64,000 nucleotides of DNA from Deltaproteobacteria bacterium (GCA_016196825.1 JACPWY010000056.1:1-64000); one strand, 5' to 3'; positions 42,577 through 51,864 are shown, numbered from the stretch's first letter. Program-made: numbers and translations. Notes: generated from the letters alone by a model not told the origin.

Positions 42577-44787
42577 TTATTGAAAGGTCAGTCTCGTGCC
42601 CATCTGGGTCAGGACGTGAATCGTTATCCGGTCGTCTTGAGCCTTTTGGTCAAAGTACAGCGCATCGCCCAATGCCGTTCCTGGAGCAAATTTTTCCCCT
42701 TCCAGGTACTTGAGCAGATCCGTCACGGGCGCCTCTTCTGCCGACATCACCATCGCCGTAAAGGGATATTGGGCGTACTTGGTCCACTCCTCCAGACTGT
42801 TGGAGTTGAAGCTTCTCTGAGCCCCAATCACAATCGGAACCTCACCGGGCAGACGGGCGAGAACCTCTTCAGTCGGCTCCTCTGGGATCGATAGCTTATA
42901 GAAGCGCATCCACGCCGGTATGTGCCCCACGGAGCCACAGACGATATTGAGAATCGTGAGTCTGCGCTCCACATCCAAAGCTCGGCGGCGACGGAAGAGA
43001 TCAAACATTTCTGTCTCGCTCACACTGGCGGAGGTTTTGGGGACGATGGATTGCGCATTTCGCTGCGGTGGAACGTACAGAATGAGCTCAATCTCGACTC
43101 CTTTATGTTGGCGTCTCATTCTCAATTTGTGACTTCCGTTGACACCAATATGCATTTCCGAGCCCCCGGGGCCCGAATACATCGGGAAATAAAGATCCGC
43201 TTCCAGCATCTCCGCCAGAAAATCGTCGTGGAGATTCGCCACAGAGCGCACCTGGTCCGCCTCCGTATATCCCTGCAGAATCAGACCTGCCCGTAACATT
43301 CCGATGAATTGGGCGTTGACCTCGGAGATGATGGGAAAGGTGCTAATCGCCTTGATCTTCTTGTCCTTGCCCACGATGAAATGGCTGTCGATCGGATCGT
43401 GGAGCGGCACTCTCAGTTTCTCGATTGTAGTCTCTAGACTTGCCCCTAGCGGACCGCACATGAAGTTGTGGAATCGAGGTTTGTCGAGACCACCTCGCAG
43501 AAATTGCTGCGTGAGTACGACATAAGAAACCAAAGGATCAGGGCGGGACCCCTTGTGGGGCGCCCCCTCTATCTCAGCTCCTGAGCAGAAGAGGCGGTAA
43601 GGCGTCCCCCCTTCCGCGAGATGCTCCTTCACAACTGTGATTTCAGGCAGATAGGATTCCGGAGCCAGAGTATGCTGGATTGCTGCCCGCACGATGGCAT
43701 TTCTATGAACGGTGTCCATGTCGGTCGCAGTGAGCCATGAAGAGAACCGGTCCTGTGACACAAAATACGTGACGATATCGATCGGTTCCTTTCGGGTCTC
43801 AACATCGGGAGAATTGGTGTCTCGCGCAAGCGACTCGCGCAGAGGGCGAGGCAGGTATCGCACGAATTCATTCGGCTTAAGCTCCAAAACGAGCGCCGCT
43901 GTGAAACGTAGCCACAGCCTCAGTTCCGGCCGATTGGCGTCGGGCGTGTGCGAATGAGTCTCGCCCACAAACTCAAGATGATTTCGGTTTTCATTCAACT
44001 GTTTGAGATAATGCTGAAAGTCCCAGGCAAGGGAGGCTCTCTTCAGGGACTTCAATTCGGTCCAAGCACTCTCTGCGATCGGCGCAAGGCATTCGTTTCT
44101 TGAGCCCTGATTCTGAAAAAGAGCGAGGCGTTGATCGCGTCGCATCTCTTGTACGATCTTGCGAAGCACCTTCTGGCCTGCCTGTTCTAGCTGGGACGGC
44201 GAAGAAACCTTAAGGCCCGCGGCAATCTTATCCAGTCGATCATCTTTGAAATCGAGCTGACCGTTGACTGTTAAGCACTCCACATCCGCCGGCGGCAAAG
44301 TGAGGATGGAACGCAACGCCTCTTCCGGAGTGAGCGAACCCTGCATCAGGCGCGACTCCATCTCCGTGATCGAGATCGGGCTAGCCCCTTTTTCGGTGGA
44401 TTCCGGGTCCACCAACGGAGAAAGCGATGCCGAGTAAAACCCTTCCTGCGTGACGATGGCAACGTCACCCAAAAGTGTTCCATTAGAGGAAACCGCCCAC
44501 TCAAAGAAAAAAGGAGCTTTTTCAAGGTGGAGCTCACGAGCTTTTTGAATGGCAAAGGCATGGGCCCTGGCCTGCTCCGGATTGGCGTAGGCCCCGCTCG
44601 CATATTTATCGAAAGTCTGAAAAATGAGTTTTCGATCAGGTACCCGCGTAGACTGGGCCCCATTGATTACGATCCGGGTCGTATAGATCGGCTCGTAAGT
44701 TCCCTCAGCCTGGACGCCCAACAAGAATCCCGCTCCGAAAACGAGGTTAACACCGTAAGAAAACGCGAATCGCCTATTCCTCAACAC
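42577..44787 (-). CDS. Large secreted protein of unknown function
   Basis: A 736-residue protein beginning with a basic n-region and hydrophobic core (MLRNRRFAFSYGVNLVFGAG, cleavage near LGVQA-EG), so it is exported. It is soluble and mixed alpha/beta. Noticeable pieces are a VGETHSHTPDANRP segment, a GPGGSEMHIGVNGSHKLR segment and several isolated cysteines. None forms a motif I can assign. No partner genes on its strand. Confidence 0.7.
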   Translation of the reverse strand: MLRNRRFAFSYGVNLVFGAGFLLGVQAEGTYEPIYTTRIVINGAQSTRVPDRKLIFQTFDKYASGAYANPEQARAHAFAIQKARELHLEKAPFFFEWAVSSNGTLLGDVAIVTQEGFYSASLSPLVDPESTEKGASPISITEMESRLMQGSLTPEEALRSILTLPPADVECLTVNGQLDFKDDRLDKIAAGLKVSSPSQLEQAGQKVLRKIVQEMRRDQRLALFQNQGSRNECLAPIAESAWTELKSLKRASLAWDFQHYLKQLNENRNHLEFVGETHSHTPDANRPELRLWLRFTAALVLELKPNEFVRYLPRPLRESLARDTNSPDVETRKEPIDIVTYFVSQDRFSSWLTATDMDTVHRNAIVRAAIQHTLAPESYLPEITVVKEHLAEGGTPYRLFCSGAEIEGAPHKGSRPDPLVSYVVLTQQFLRGGLDKPRFHNFMCGPLGASLETTIEKLRVPLHDPIDSHFIVGKDKKIKAISTFPIISEVNAQFIGMLRAGLILQGYTEADQVRSVANLHDDFLAEMLEADLYFPMYSGPGGSEMHIGVNGSHKLRMRRQHKGVEIELILYVPPQRNAQSIVPKTSASVSETEMFDLFRRRRALDVERRLTILNIVCGSVGHIPAWMRFYKLSIPEEPTEEVLARLPGEVPIVIGAQRSFNSNSLEEWTKYAQYPFTAMVMSAEEAPVTDLLKYLEGEKFAPGTALGDALYFDQKAQDDRITIHVLTQMGTRLTFQ

Positions 44788-44895
44788 CTAAGCACTCCCT
44801 GTTCCTGTGGACTGGCACCAGTAGTAAAAAATGACACATCAAGTCAATTAAAAACTGGCAACAAAGTGGGGGCCGATGCTAATAGCGATATTTCT

Positions 44896-46050
44896 ATGAG
44901 AAACAAGATGGTGTCCGCTTTTCTGGTCGTCGTCCTCCTTGCGAGCTATAGGGCTTTGGCTTGCTCGTCCGTCATGGTGCCCCACTCCCGCACGAAGGTG
45001 ATGGGCAAGAACTATGATTGGTTTTGGACTCATGGACGCGTTTTCGTGAATCGAAAGAATATGACCCGCCGAGCGCTAGTAGCACCGGGATTGAAGCCCC
45101 ACGTGTGGACCGCGCGACATGCCTCGGTCACCTTCAATCAGATTGCCGAGCATTTTCCGATGGGCGGAATGAATTCGGCTGGGGTTGCCATGGAGATCCT
45201 CATGGGGCCTGCCGATTACCCGGCGACGTCCCGCAAGCCGGCGATCAACGAGTTGCAGTTTATTCAATTCATCCTCGACACATCGGCCACTGTGAAGGAG
45301 GCCGTCGAGCGGGCGCGAACGGTCGAAATCATCCCAATGAGCGGCTACCACCTCCACTACCATGCGTGCGATCGGACCGGTCAGTGTGTGGTTTTTGAAT
45401 ACAACGGGGGTAAACTCGCTGCCCATTTTGAGAAGGATTCCGCTAACCACGACAACCCCTTTGTGTTGACCAACGGGCGCTTCTCTCGAGAACTCAAAGC
45501 ACGCGGTGAAATCGCCCCGCCTGTCGAGGGTAAGGCAGAAGAGAAACAGCTGAGAGAGATTTTGGAAGGGCGAGCGACCACCACGGACGATGAGCTCTTT
45601 TCTCCTCGGGTCCGGACGGCCTGCCAAATGGCGGCTCAATACCCGAGAAATCCAGACACCGATGATGTCGCGTTCATGCTGGGTCTCCTGGAAAGGATTA
45701 AACTTTTTCCACAATGGCAGATCATCTACCAATTGGGCGAAACGGCGGTGCAATTTCGCTCGAAGGTCACTGAGAGCTCGTGGTCTCCGCTCAGGCGCTT
45801 CTCGTTCGCGGCGTTTCCTGCAAAGGACGTTGATTGCCGAACGAGCCCCGGGGCAAGTCGTAGATTTGATCTCTCCACAGACGGCCCAGAGAAATCGGTT
45901 GTCCTCGAGCAGACCGATTTTGCGACGGAAGACAAGGGAACTGATCTGATTTCACAGAGCGATGAGATCTTAAGGCATCTTCCGGCTCAAGCCGTTCAGG
46001 CCCTGAGGAACTATTCAAAGATCTTCACGAAATGTGAAATCGCGGAGTGA
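44896..46050 (+). CDS. Exported choloylglycine-hydrolase/penicillin-acylase-like Ntn hydrolase
   Basis: I use the ATG at 44896, which begins a signal peptide (MRNKMVSAFLVVVLLASYRALA) ending directly before CSSVM; the open frame upstream is antisense to the neighbour. The 384-residue protein fits the linear-amide C-N hydrolase family (peptidase C59). After cleavage, Cys is N-terminal and is the nucleophile. VMGKNYDWFW supplies the next conserved residues, followed by GGMNSAGVAMEIL and LTNGRFSRE. Substrates could be N-acyl amides such as acyl-homoserine lactones, penicillin V or conjugated lipids. Its stop overlaps the next start (GTGA). Confidence 0.82.
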   Translation: MRNKMVSAFLVVVLLASYRALACSSVMVPHSRTKVMGKNYDWFWTHGRVFVNRKNMTRRALVAPGLKPHVWTARHASVTFNQIAEHFPMGGMNSAGVAMEILMGPADYPATSRKPAINELQFIQFILDTSATVKEAVERARTVEIIPMSGYHLHYHACDRTGQCVVFEYNGGKLAAHFEKDSANHDNPFVLTNGRFSRELKARGEIAPPVEGKAEEKQLREILEGRATTTDDELFSPRVRTACQMAAQYPRNPDTDDVAFMLGLLERIKLFPQWQIIYQLGETAVQFRSKVTESSWSPLRRFSFAAFPAKDVDCRTSPGASRRFDLSTDGPEKSVVLEQTDFATEDKGTDLISQSDEILRHLPAQAVQALRNYSKIFTKCEIAE

Positions 46051-47756
46051 CGATGCTGCGCTTGGTGGTCCTCTCCTCGTTCATTGGCCTGGCTTCGCTC
46101 TGGGCGGCTGGAGAGCAGGTCTTGGACCTGGATTTCGTGGACCTCGAAGGCCGTGTTCACCATCTTTCAGAATTTCACAAGGCGCCTGCGTTGATAGTTG
46201 CGGCCTTTCGCCACAATTGCCCCGTGTCGCTTAAGTCCCTGCCCTCACTCGTTCGATTGAGCAAAGAAAACCCGACGGTCCCGCTGATCATTGTGAACAC
46301 GAGTGACGAGGCCTCGTCTGAAACGCTGAGGGGCGCGCTGCGGAGAGCCGGTTTTTCCGGAATCGTGGCGCCCGACACCAATCACTCGCTGGGAAAAGCG
46401 CTCGCCATCCGTTCCTCGACCGAAACGTTCGTTCTAGACGGAGCGAGGACCATCCGTTACCGCGGCCCCATCCATGATCAATATGGTCTCGGCACCGCTA
46501 GGGCGACCGTTACGAAGGAATATCTCAAAGAGGCGTTGCAAGATGTGCTGGCGGGACGAAGGGTGCGGACGCAGGAGGTTGAAGCACCGGGGTGCCATCT
46601 GAACTACTCGGATGCCAAACCACCATCTCAACACCGAATCGAATACTATCCGCGCCTGGCTCGCATTATCCAAGACCGCTGCGAAGCGTGCCATCGTCAG
46701 GGCGAGGCCGGCCCGATGGCGTTCACCCGATATGAGGAGGTGAAAGACAATCGAGAGATGATCAAGTTTGTCGTTGAAAGCGGAATCATGCCGCCCTGGT
46801 TTCCGCACGCCGGCAGTGGACCCTTCGAAAATGATCACTCGCTGACTCAAAGCGAGAAGGCCGACCTTCTGGCCTGGATCGAGGCTGGAACTCCTGAGGG
46901 AGACAAGGCACTTGCCCCGGTTCCTATTCGATGGCCCACGGGCTGGACGCTGGGCACGCCAGATTCCATTCTAAAGATTCCTAGGGCGAAGGTGCCGGCC
47001 GAAGGTAAAATTCCGTATCGATATGTTGAACTCCCGACCCAGTTTTCGGAAGACAAATGGATCACGAGTGTTGAGTTCCGGATGATCCATCCGAAGAACG
47101 TTCATCACATTCTCGTCTTTCTCAAAGATTCGGAACAGCTCAAGACGCAGGGGTTATCGGGTGTATTTGCTGGAATGGTGCCCGGTTCAGCTGCTTGGCA
47201 ATATCCCGAGGAAGCTGCTGTCTTTCTTCCACGCGGGGCGCACCTCGTTTTTCAAATCCACTACCAGGTCAGCGGAACTGAAGTGGAGGAGGAATCACTT
47301 CTTGGATTTCGCTTCGCGAAGGGGCCCACGCCGTATCGCATGGAGTGCCTTGCGCCATACAACACTTCATTCGCTATTCCACCCGGCGACCCTGCCCACC
47401 GGGTAGAGGGTACCTACACATTTCAGAAGCATTTTCGCATTCTCTCGTTTCACCCTCATATGCATCTGCGAGGCAAGGCCTTCACCTATGAGCTCCTCTA
47501 CAGAAATGGCGCGCGCAAAACGATCCTCGATCTTCCCCGATACAACTTCAACTGGCAGCTGACGTATCAGCTGCGCCAGCCAATCGACGTGCCGGCGGGG
47601 ACTCAGATGAGGGCCATCGCGATCTACGACAATAGCGCGAACAACCCAGCCAACCCCGACCCGACCCAGACCGTTCGGTTTGGGCAGCAGTCTGAGGAAG
47701 AGATGATGATCGGCTATTTCGACGGGTATGCTCTCAATTTACCTATGGGCAATTAG
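46047..47756 (+). CDS. Redoxin - cytochrome c - copper monooxygenase-like fusion
   Basis: A 569-residue exported protein starting at GTG 46047 (or ATG 46053) with a signal peptide (MLRLVVLSSFIGLASLWAAG). Domain 1 (about 25-170) is an AhpC/TSA-type redoxin with a single Cys in RHNCPVSLKSLP instead of CxxC. Domain 2 holds a haem-binding CEACH (about 212). Domain 3 (about 300-565) resembles ascorbate-dependent type-II copper monooxygenases, with HHILVFL, LVFQIHYQ and HPHMHLRGK histidines. The combination implies periplasmic electron transfer to a copper site. It is translationally coupled to the Ntn hydrolase gene. Confidence 0.85.
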   Translation: MTMLRLVVLSSFIGLASLWAAGEQVLDLDFVDLEGRVHHLSEFHKAPALIVAAFRHNCPVSLKSLPSLVRLSKENPTVPLIIVNTSDEASSETLRGALRRAGFSGIVAPDTNHSLGKALAIRSSTETFVLDGARTIRYRGPIHDQYGLGTARATVTKEYLKEALQDVLAGRRVRTQEVEAPGCHLNYSDAKPPSQHRIEYYPRLARIIQDRCEACHRQGEAGPMAFTRYEEVKDNREMIKFVVESGIMPPWFPHAGSGPFENDHSLTQSEKADLLAWIEAGTPEGDKALAPVPIRWPTGWTLGTPDSILKIPRAKVPAEGKIPYRYVELPTQFSEDKWITSVEFRMIHPKNVHHILVFLKDSEQLKTQGLSGVFAGMVPGSAAWQYPEEAAVFLPRGAHLVFQIHYQVSGTEVEEESLLGFRFAKGPTPYRMECLAPYNTSFAIPPGDPAHRVEGTYTFQKHFRILSFHPHMHLRGKAFTYELLYRNGARKTILDLPRYNFNWQLTYQLRQPIDVPAGTQMRAIAIYDNSANNPANPDPTQTVRFGQQSEEEMMIGYFDGYALNLPMGN

Positions 47757-47780
47757 GACGTCCAGCGCCTCACCACTTCG

Positions 47781-47795
47781 TGGCCCCGAACTTGC
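47781..47795 (+). promoter_or_regulatory. Sigma-54 promoter before the 47826 gene
   Basis: TGGCCC, five bases, TTGC matches the consensus with one mismatch. The predicted start is near 47807, about 19 bases before the ATG at 47826. Confidence 0.6.
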
Positions 47796-47825
47796 ATTTA
47801 CTAAAGAATATAAGTGGAGGTGTGT

Positions 47826-48209
47826 ATGACACGAAGCCCGCTTTATCTATTGGCATTGGCGCTCGCGACCGTCTGGGCGTGCGCACTCCGGCTGCCCGGC
47901 TATTTCGAGGGGCCAAATCTGGCTATTGCTTGGATTGGATCACTGGATCTCGTAGCCGCCCTCATCGCGGTTTTCGCAGCACAGGGTGCCATTTTCGACA
48001 CACGGACATGGACCACTCTTGAAACAGTTCTTTTGAGTGGACTGGCCATTGTGGCCTTTGAAACAGAGGTTCCCCGCTGGCTGGCGTGGTGGAATGTGGG
48101 CCTTGCGATCTCTGCGGGCGCCTATACTCTCTCAGCGGTGATCGCCGATAAGAGGACCGAGGTCAGCCCGTTTCCGGGAATTGAGGAGCCACATCAACGA
48201 GCGGCGTAG
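47826..48209 (+). CDS. Small four-helix membrane protein
   Basis: The ATG at 47826 follows GGAGGTGT, a near-ideal ribosome site. The 127-residue protein has about four membrane helices (LYLLALALATVWACAL, AIAWIGSLDLVAALIAVFA and two more) and a short polar tail. No family is recognised. It has its own sigma-54 promoter and is followed after 20 bases by a flavoprotein monooxygenase gene, with which it is probably co-transcribed. Confidence 0.7.
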   Translation: MTRSPLYLLALALATVWACALRLPGYFEGPNLAIAWIGSLDLVAALIAVFAAQGAIFDTRTWTTLETVLLSGLAIVAFETEVPRWLAWWNVGLAISAGAYTLSAVIADKRTEVSPFPGIEEPHQRAA

Positions 48210-48229
48210 TGATGCTATAATCAGCCGCA

Positions 48230-49444
48230 ATGGAAAAGACCTCCGTTGATGTCTGCGTTGTGGGGGGCGGCCCGGCGGGAATGTTGCTCGCGCTGCTCCT
48301 CGCCAAGAAAGGGGTGCGAACGCTTGTACTTGAGCAGCACCCGGATTTTTCGCGCGAGTACCGCGGCGAGGTGCTCATGCCTCGCTTCACGGAAATGTTT
48401 CAGCAGCTTCACCTCGACCAGTGGCTTTTGGGGTTGCCTCACCTGAAGCTGGAGTATGGAGAGATCTGGTGGCGGCAGAAGAGAGTCGGTCGTTTTGATT
48501 TCTCCTTCGCCTCGCCAAAGGCTCCGTTTGCTCTGTGGATGCCTCAACCGATTCTTCTGAACGCCCTTTTCGCAAAGGCGAAGGAGTACCCCGCTTTCGA
48601 CATGTGGTTTGGGGCTCCGGTTAAGCAGATGATTCAAGAGAGCGGCGTCCGCGGCGTGATCACTCAGCGCGACGGCAAACTGATCAAAATCGAATCCCGC
48701 GTGGTCGTGGGTTGCGATGGGCGGTATTCGGCGATCTTGCGCGAAGGCGGATTTGAGCTCGAATACAAGGATCACAAGTTCGATGTGATCTGGTTCACAC
48801 TGCCGAAGCCCGCGGACTACGACAACACGTTCCGAGTGCTGCTCTCCCCTTCTCAAAGTTATCTTCTTCTGCCGAAGTACCCCGAGGCGATCCAGGTCGG
48901 CATTCTCACCGACCCCCATGGCCTCGAGGCCCTGAAGAAGCGCGGACTGCCCGCCTTGAAGAGGGAGCTAGAGTCTGCGCACCCGCTCTTCAAAGATTTC
49001 GCGGCGTCGCTCAAAGATTTTAGCCCTTTTCATCCGCTGCAGGCCTATCTCCATCTAGTGAAAGATTGGGCCAAGGATGGCTGCCTCCTCATCGGCGATG
49101 CGGCTCATTGCTGTTCGCCGGCTGGAGCGATTGGCGTGAGCGTTGCGGTTGGCTCGGCCATTGTCGCGGCTGATGTCATTACCTCGGCCCTAAAAACACA
49201 CCCGGGCATTCTCCCCGCTCAAGTGCTCGCTGAAGTGCAAAGAACCCGCGACGCAGATGTCCGCGGCATCCACCGACTCCAGCGACTCCTCACGGGCGGT
49301 CTACTCGGGGGGATACTGCCAGTGAGACGACTCCTTCCCCTCATCGTCACAACGCTCGCCCGCACGCCCCTCTTTCGCAGGGCGCAGCGATCGCTTATGG
49401 CCCTGCCAGCTCCGCTGCCGCTCAAAAATGATCTGACGTTTTAG
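48230..49444 (+). CDS. FAD-dependent monooxygenase (PHBH fold)
   Basis: A 404-residue group-A flavoprotein: GGGPAG dinucleotide fold (about residues 10-15), a central VVGCDGRYSAILRE (DG motif, about 160), and GDAAHCCSPAGAIGVSVAVG (GD motif, about 288). Family members hydroxylate or epoxidise aromatic or isoprenoid compounds using NAD(P)H, or, like geranylgeranyl reductases, reduce them. The substrate is unknown. It lies 20 bases after the sigma-54-controlled membrane protein and so may share that regulation. Confidence 0.88.
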   Translation: MEKTSVDVCVVGGGPAGMLLALLLAKKGVRTLVLEQHPDFSREYRGEVLMPRFTEMFQQLHLDQWLLGLPHLKLEYGEIWWRQKRVGRFDFSFASPKAPFALWMPQPILLNALFAKAKEYPAFDMWFGAPVKQMIQESGVRGVITQRDGKLIKIESRVVVGCDGRYSAILREGGFELEYKDHKFDVIWFTLPKPADYDNTFRVLLSPSQSYLLLPKYPEAIQVGILTDPHGLEALKKRGLPALKRELESAHPLFKDFAASLKDFSPFHPLQAYLHLVKDWAKDGCLLIGDAAHCCSPAGAIGVSVAVGSAIVAADVITSALKTHPGILPAQVLAEVQRTRDADVRGIHRLQRLLTGGLLGGILPVRRLLPLIVTTLARTPLFRRAQRSLMALPAPLPLKNDLTF

Positions 49445-49516
49445 CAACTGAAAAATAGCAATTGCGTCAGCCTTTCGCGATCGGCTAGAAAGCGCGTTCA
49501 AGCCATTCTACAGACG

Positions 49517-49918
49517 CTAGTCACTTTTGAAGCGCCCCCCTGGCCGTGGCTCACGGAGATCGGCGCTGTGCTCCCCCTGGCGAATCTCGGTCGCAAGAAC
49601 CTCATGGCGTTCCCCTAGGGAGATGGCAGCCCCATAAATCACCACCGGTTGACCATGAGTCAGGTCGAAATTGTGTTCGTCGATCACCCATCGCGGACCC
49701 ACGTGAACAAGGATCTCGCCTCCTCGAGTGTTCAACTTGAGATGAAATCCGGGCTCATCCTGCTCGGGTGAAGGCCCGGATGAGATAATATTGCCCCGAA
49801 ACTCTTCGACACCTTTCGTGTGGGCCAAATCGCGCCGCATTTTCCAAACACCAGAGCTCGACACAGGCGCTTCGGCCCACACCACACTTCCCACTAGAAC
49901 GCACATGAGCCATTTCAT
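49517..49918 (-). CDS. Small secreted OB-fold-like protein, sigma-54 controlled
   Basis: A 133-residue protein with a signal peptide (MKWLMCVLVGSVVWA). The mature part contains EILVHVGPRWVIDEHNFDLT, then GQPVVIYGAAIS, the strand pattern of small OB-fold domains in which HxGPxW is recurrent. The exact family is not named here. The ATG has GGAGG upstream and a consensus sigma-54 promoter only about 30 bases away. The stop codon is followed by the convergent flavoprotein gene 72 bases away. Confidence 0.7.
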   Translation of the reverse strand: MKWLMCVLVGSVVWAEAPVSSSGVWKMRRDLAHTKGVEEFRGNIISSGPSPEQDEPGFHLKLNTRGGEILVHVGPRWVIDEHNFDLTHGQPVVIYGAAISLGERHEVLATEIRQGEHSADLREPRPGGRFKSD

Positions 49919-49945
49919 AGTTCACCCCTCCATTCCATTTCGGAG

Positions 49946-49960
49946 CAATTCGCGTGCCAG
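49946..49960 (-). promoter_or_regulatory. Sigma-54 promoter of the 49918 gene
   Basis: On the minus strand TGGCAC, GCGAA, TTGC is a full match to the consensus. The expected start is near 49935, leaving a leader of about 17 bases that just holds the ribosome site. Confidence 0.75.
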
Positions 49961-49983
49961 TCCATTCACTCACGACGACGCGC

Positions 49984-51621
49984 TCAGTCTGCACAATGGT
50001 ACGTGCTTGTTCCACTCGAAGCGTCGACCAACGCCCTGAGCACTTTGCAAAGTGGATAGCCCGAGGCACTAGCCTCATTGGCTCGCTCGATCACCGCAGA
50101 AGGGGCCGCGGCTGCCAAGGAGTATTCGGGTATTCCAGAGTCGAAGCCAAGCTGAGCCACCGCCCCCTTTTGGGGCACCCAAAGAAAATCGGGGTGCGCA
50201 TTCTCGTGCCATTCTCCTCCCACCGGGAGGATGCGCCCTTCCACCTCCGCAAGCTCAAGATCATACGTGTAGGTGACTCGGATGACTCTGGGATCGCCGC
50301 CATCCCCATTCTGATCGGCGGGAACGCCGCTGACGTAGTTGACGGACGCGATCACGCCGACAATCTTTCGGATCCGACTGTCATTGTAAACACCGCCCGG
50401 CCCCCTTTCTCCGCGAGTCAAAGGCTTTTGAAAGCGATCCGTCTTTTTGAACTGGGCGTCGTAATCCACGACCACATCTTGCCACTGTCGGCTCCGTTCT
50501 TCGGGCGACAGTGGATTGAAGTAATCAAACTCGTAGCGAATGACCGGTTCGTTCCACACCTGGTAATCGAAAGTTGCGTCCATCACAAAGGGTTTCCCTT
50601 CGATACCGATCAAATTTCCTAACGAAAGATGGAGCGTGGCAGGGTTTGTGTCGAAACATTCTCGTTGGGATACCCGCCCGTTCGGCAAAAGCTCTACATT
50701 TTTCGAGTTGCAACGTCCGCCGATCGAGTTGGCTGGAAATCGGCCGTTCGCCCAAGCTAGGGTCGCCATCGCACGGATATCGTCGGGATACCAGATCACC
50801 TTCGTGCCGTTAGGACCAATCGCCTGAACCGGCGCTAAAGGCGGCGGAACAGAAAAGGCCGCAGCCGCCCATCCGTGACAGATCCCGAACCAAGACTCTA
50901 CGTCGCCCTCATTGTTCGCATAGGACTTCCCTTCATTTTTTTGCTGGTTAGTCAGGTGAAAAATCGCGTCACTCACGCTGAGATCGTATTTTTCTGAGGG
51001 AGACCACCCCCCCACGGCCCGCGCGAGCTTTTTTGGAGTGAGCTGCCGCGAGAGATCCAGCCAATTCGCTGGTTGAGCGTAGTCGGCGATGGCTTCCTTG
51101 TAGGTCCCGAAATACTCACCCGCGGCATACCGGTAGGAGGTGAGCCCCCATTGCATCCGCCAATAGTCTCCCGACCACACGGGCGTCATCACCTCTCCGG
51201 CCGCAGGGATATCGTCGAGAGAAACCTTGTAGGCTGTCGGCCGGATCCAGCTTTTGGCCAGTTCGTAGGGATTGTCTTCGGGTTCAATGAAGGCGGGCGG
51301 GCCATCACAATTGAGCATCGGGAATTTTTGGCGGAGAAATTTTTTGCAGCGATGGCTTTGGTAGGACGGGGTCGCCTTGGCCTGGGCCAGTCGACTCAAC
51401 GGATCGGCCGGTGGACTCTTGAGTTCCAATACCCTGTGGACCTGATCAAACTCTCCACTGTTCACGTTATACTTGGGAACCGACAGGCTCATAAGTGAGC
51501 CGTCCGAAGGAGAGGAGTAAAAACGACGAATCCGACCATTTACCTCGTTCTCCTCGCGCACACTCAACGCCCACGCCGCTGCGGCAGTCAGCCACACTAA
51601 GATGAAACCTCTCACCACCAT
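49984..51621 (-). CDS. Secreted transglutaminase-elicitor-like protein
   Basis: The ATG at 51621 follows GGAGGGG and starts a signal peptide (MVVRGFILVWLTAAAAWALS); 545 residues. Residues about 235-260 contain ESWFGICHGWAAAAFSVPP, the hallmark cysteine region of the transglutaminase elicitor family first known from Phytophthora and found in some Gram-negative bacteria. It is followed by a YPDDIRAMATLAWAN helix and C-terminal strands with WVPQKG. If active, the Cys-His-Asp site would crosslink or deamidate glutamine residues in envelope or external proteins. It is transcribed from a sigma-54 promoter divergent from the DUF4383 gene. Confidence 0.72.
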   Translation of the reverse strand: MVVRGFILVWLTAAAAWALSVREENEVNGRIRRFYSSPSDGSLMSLSVPKYNVNSGEFDQVHRVLELKSPPADPLSRLAQAKATPSYQSHRCKKFLRQKFPMLNCDGPPAFIEPEDNPYELAKSWIRPTAYKVSLDDIPAAGEVMTPVWSGDYWRMQWGLTSYRYAAGEYFGTYKEAIADYAQPANWLDLSRQLTPKKLARAVGGWSPSEKYDLSVSDAIFHLTNQQKNEGKSYANNEGDVESWFGICHGWAAAAFSVPPPLAPVQAIGPNGTKVIWYPDDIRAMATLAWANGRFPANSIGGRCNSKNVELLPNGRVSQRECFDTNPATLHLSLGNLIGIEGKPFVMDATFDYQVWNEPVIRYEFDYFNPLSPEERSRQWQDVVVDYDAQFKKTDRFQKPLTRGERGPGGVYNDSRIRKIVGVIASVNYVSGVPADQNGDGGDPRVIRVTYTYDLELAEVEGRILPVGGEWHENAHPDFLWVPQKGAVAQLGFDSGIPEYSLAAAAPSAVIERANEASASGYPLCKVLRALVDASSGTSTYHCAD

Positions 51622-51655
51622 AACCCCTCCCACTGCTTGTACCTTGACCGAGATT

Positions 51656-51670
51656 GCAAGCCACGGGCCA
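51656..51670 (-). promoter_or_regulatory. Sigma-54 promoter of the transglutaminase-like gene
   Basis: On the minus strand TGGCCC, GTGGC, TTGC has one mismatch to the consensus. The start is expected near 51645, about 24 bases before the ATG at 51621. Confidence 0.65.
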
Positions 51671-51702
51671 CGGCCAGCCAGGCTCAACTTGCGGAGAGCG
51701 AA

Positions 51703-51737
51703 GGGACGAAACAACTCGGACCGAGTTATCATGTCCC
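51703..51737. promoter_or_regulatory. 35-bp dyad between divergent sigma-54 promoters
   Basis: AACTCGG-A-CCGAGTT is a perfect dyad centred on 51720, and GGGAC/GTCCC at 51703 and 51733 are symmetric about the same centre. It lies 33 bp upstream of the minus-strand -24 box and about 115 bp upstream of the plus-strand one. That is suitable for an activator serving both. Confidence 0.5.
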
Positions 51738-51849
51738 CTGAAAACGTCATTGATGGGTGATCGATTGCATTTTTGTCTCTAATTCCTACTCACGTTGCAA
51801 TTTGCTTGGGCAGACGGACCGCACCGAGCGCAAGTAGACGCGCCGCCCA

Positions 51850-51864
51850 TGGAACGTCGATTGC
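51850..51864 (+). promoter_or_regulatory. Sigma-54 promoter of the DUF4383/Rieske operon
   Basis: TGGAAC, five bases, TTGC has one mismatch. The start is expected near 51876, about 15 bases before the ATG at 51891. Confidence 0.55.

Noticed and set aside
44527-44895. Long upstream extension of the Ntn hydrolase
   Set aside because: It would overlap the opposite-strand gene and place about 120 residues before a perfectly good signal peptide.
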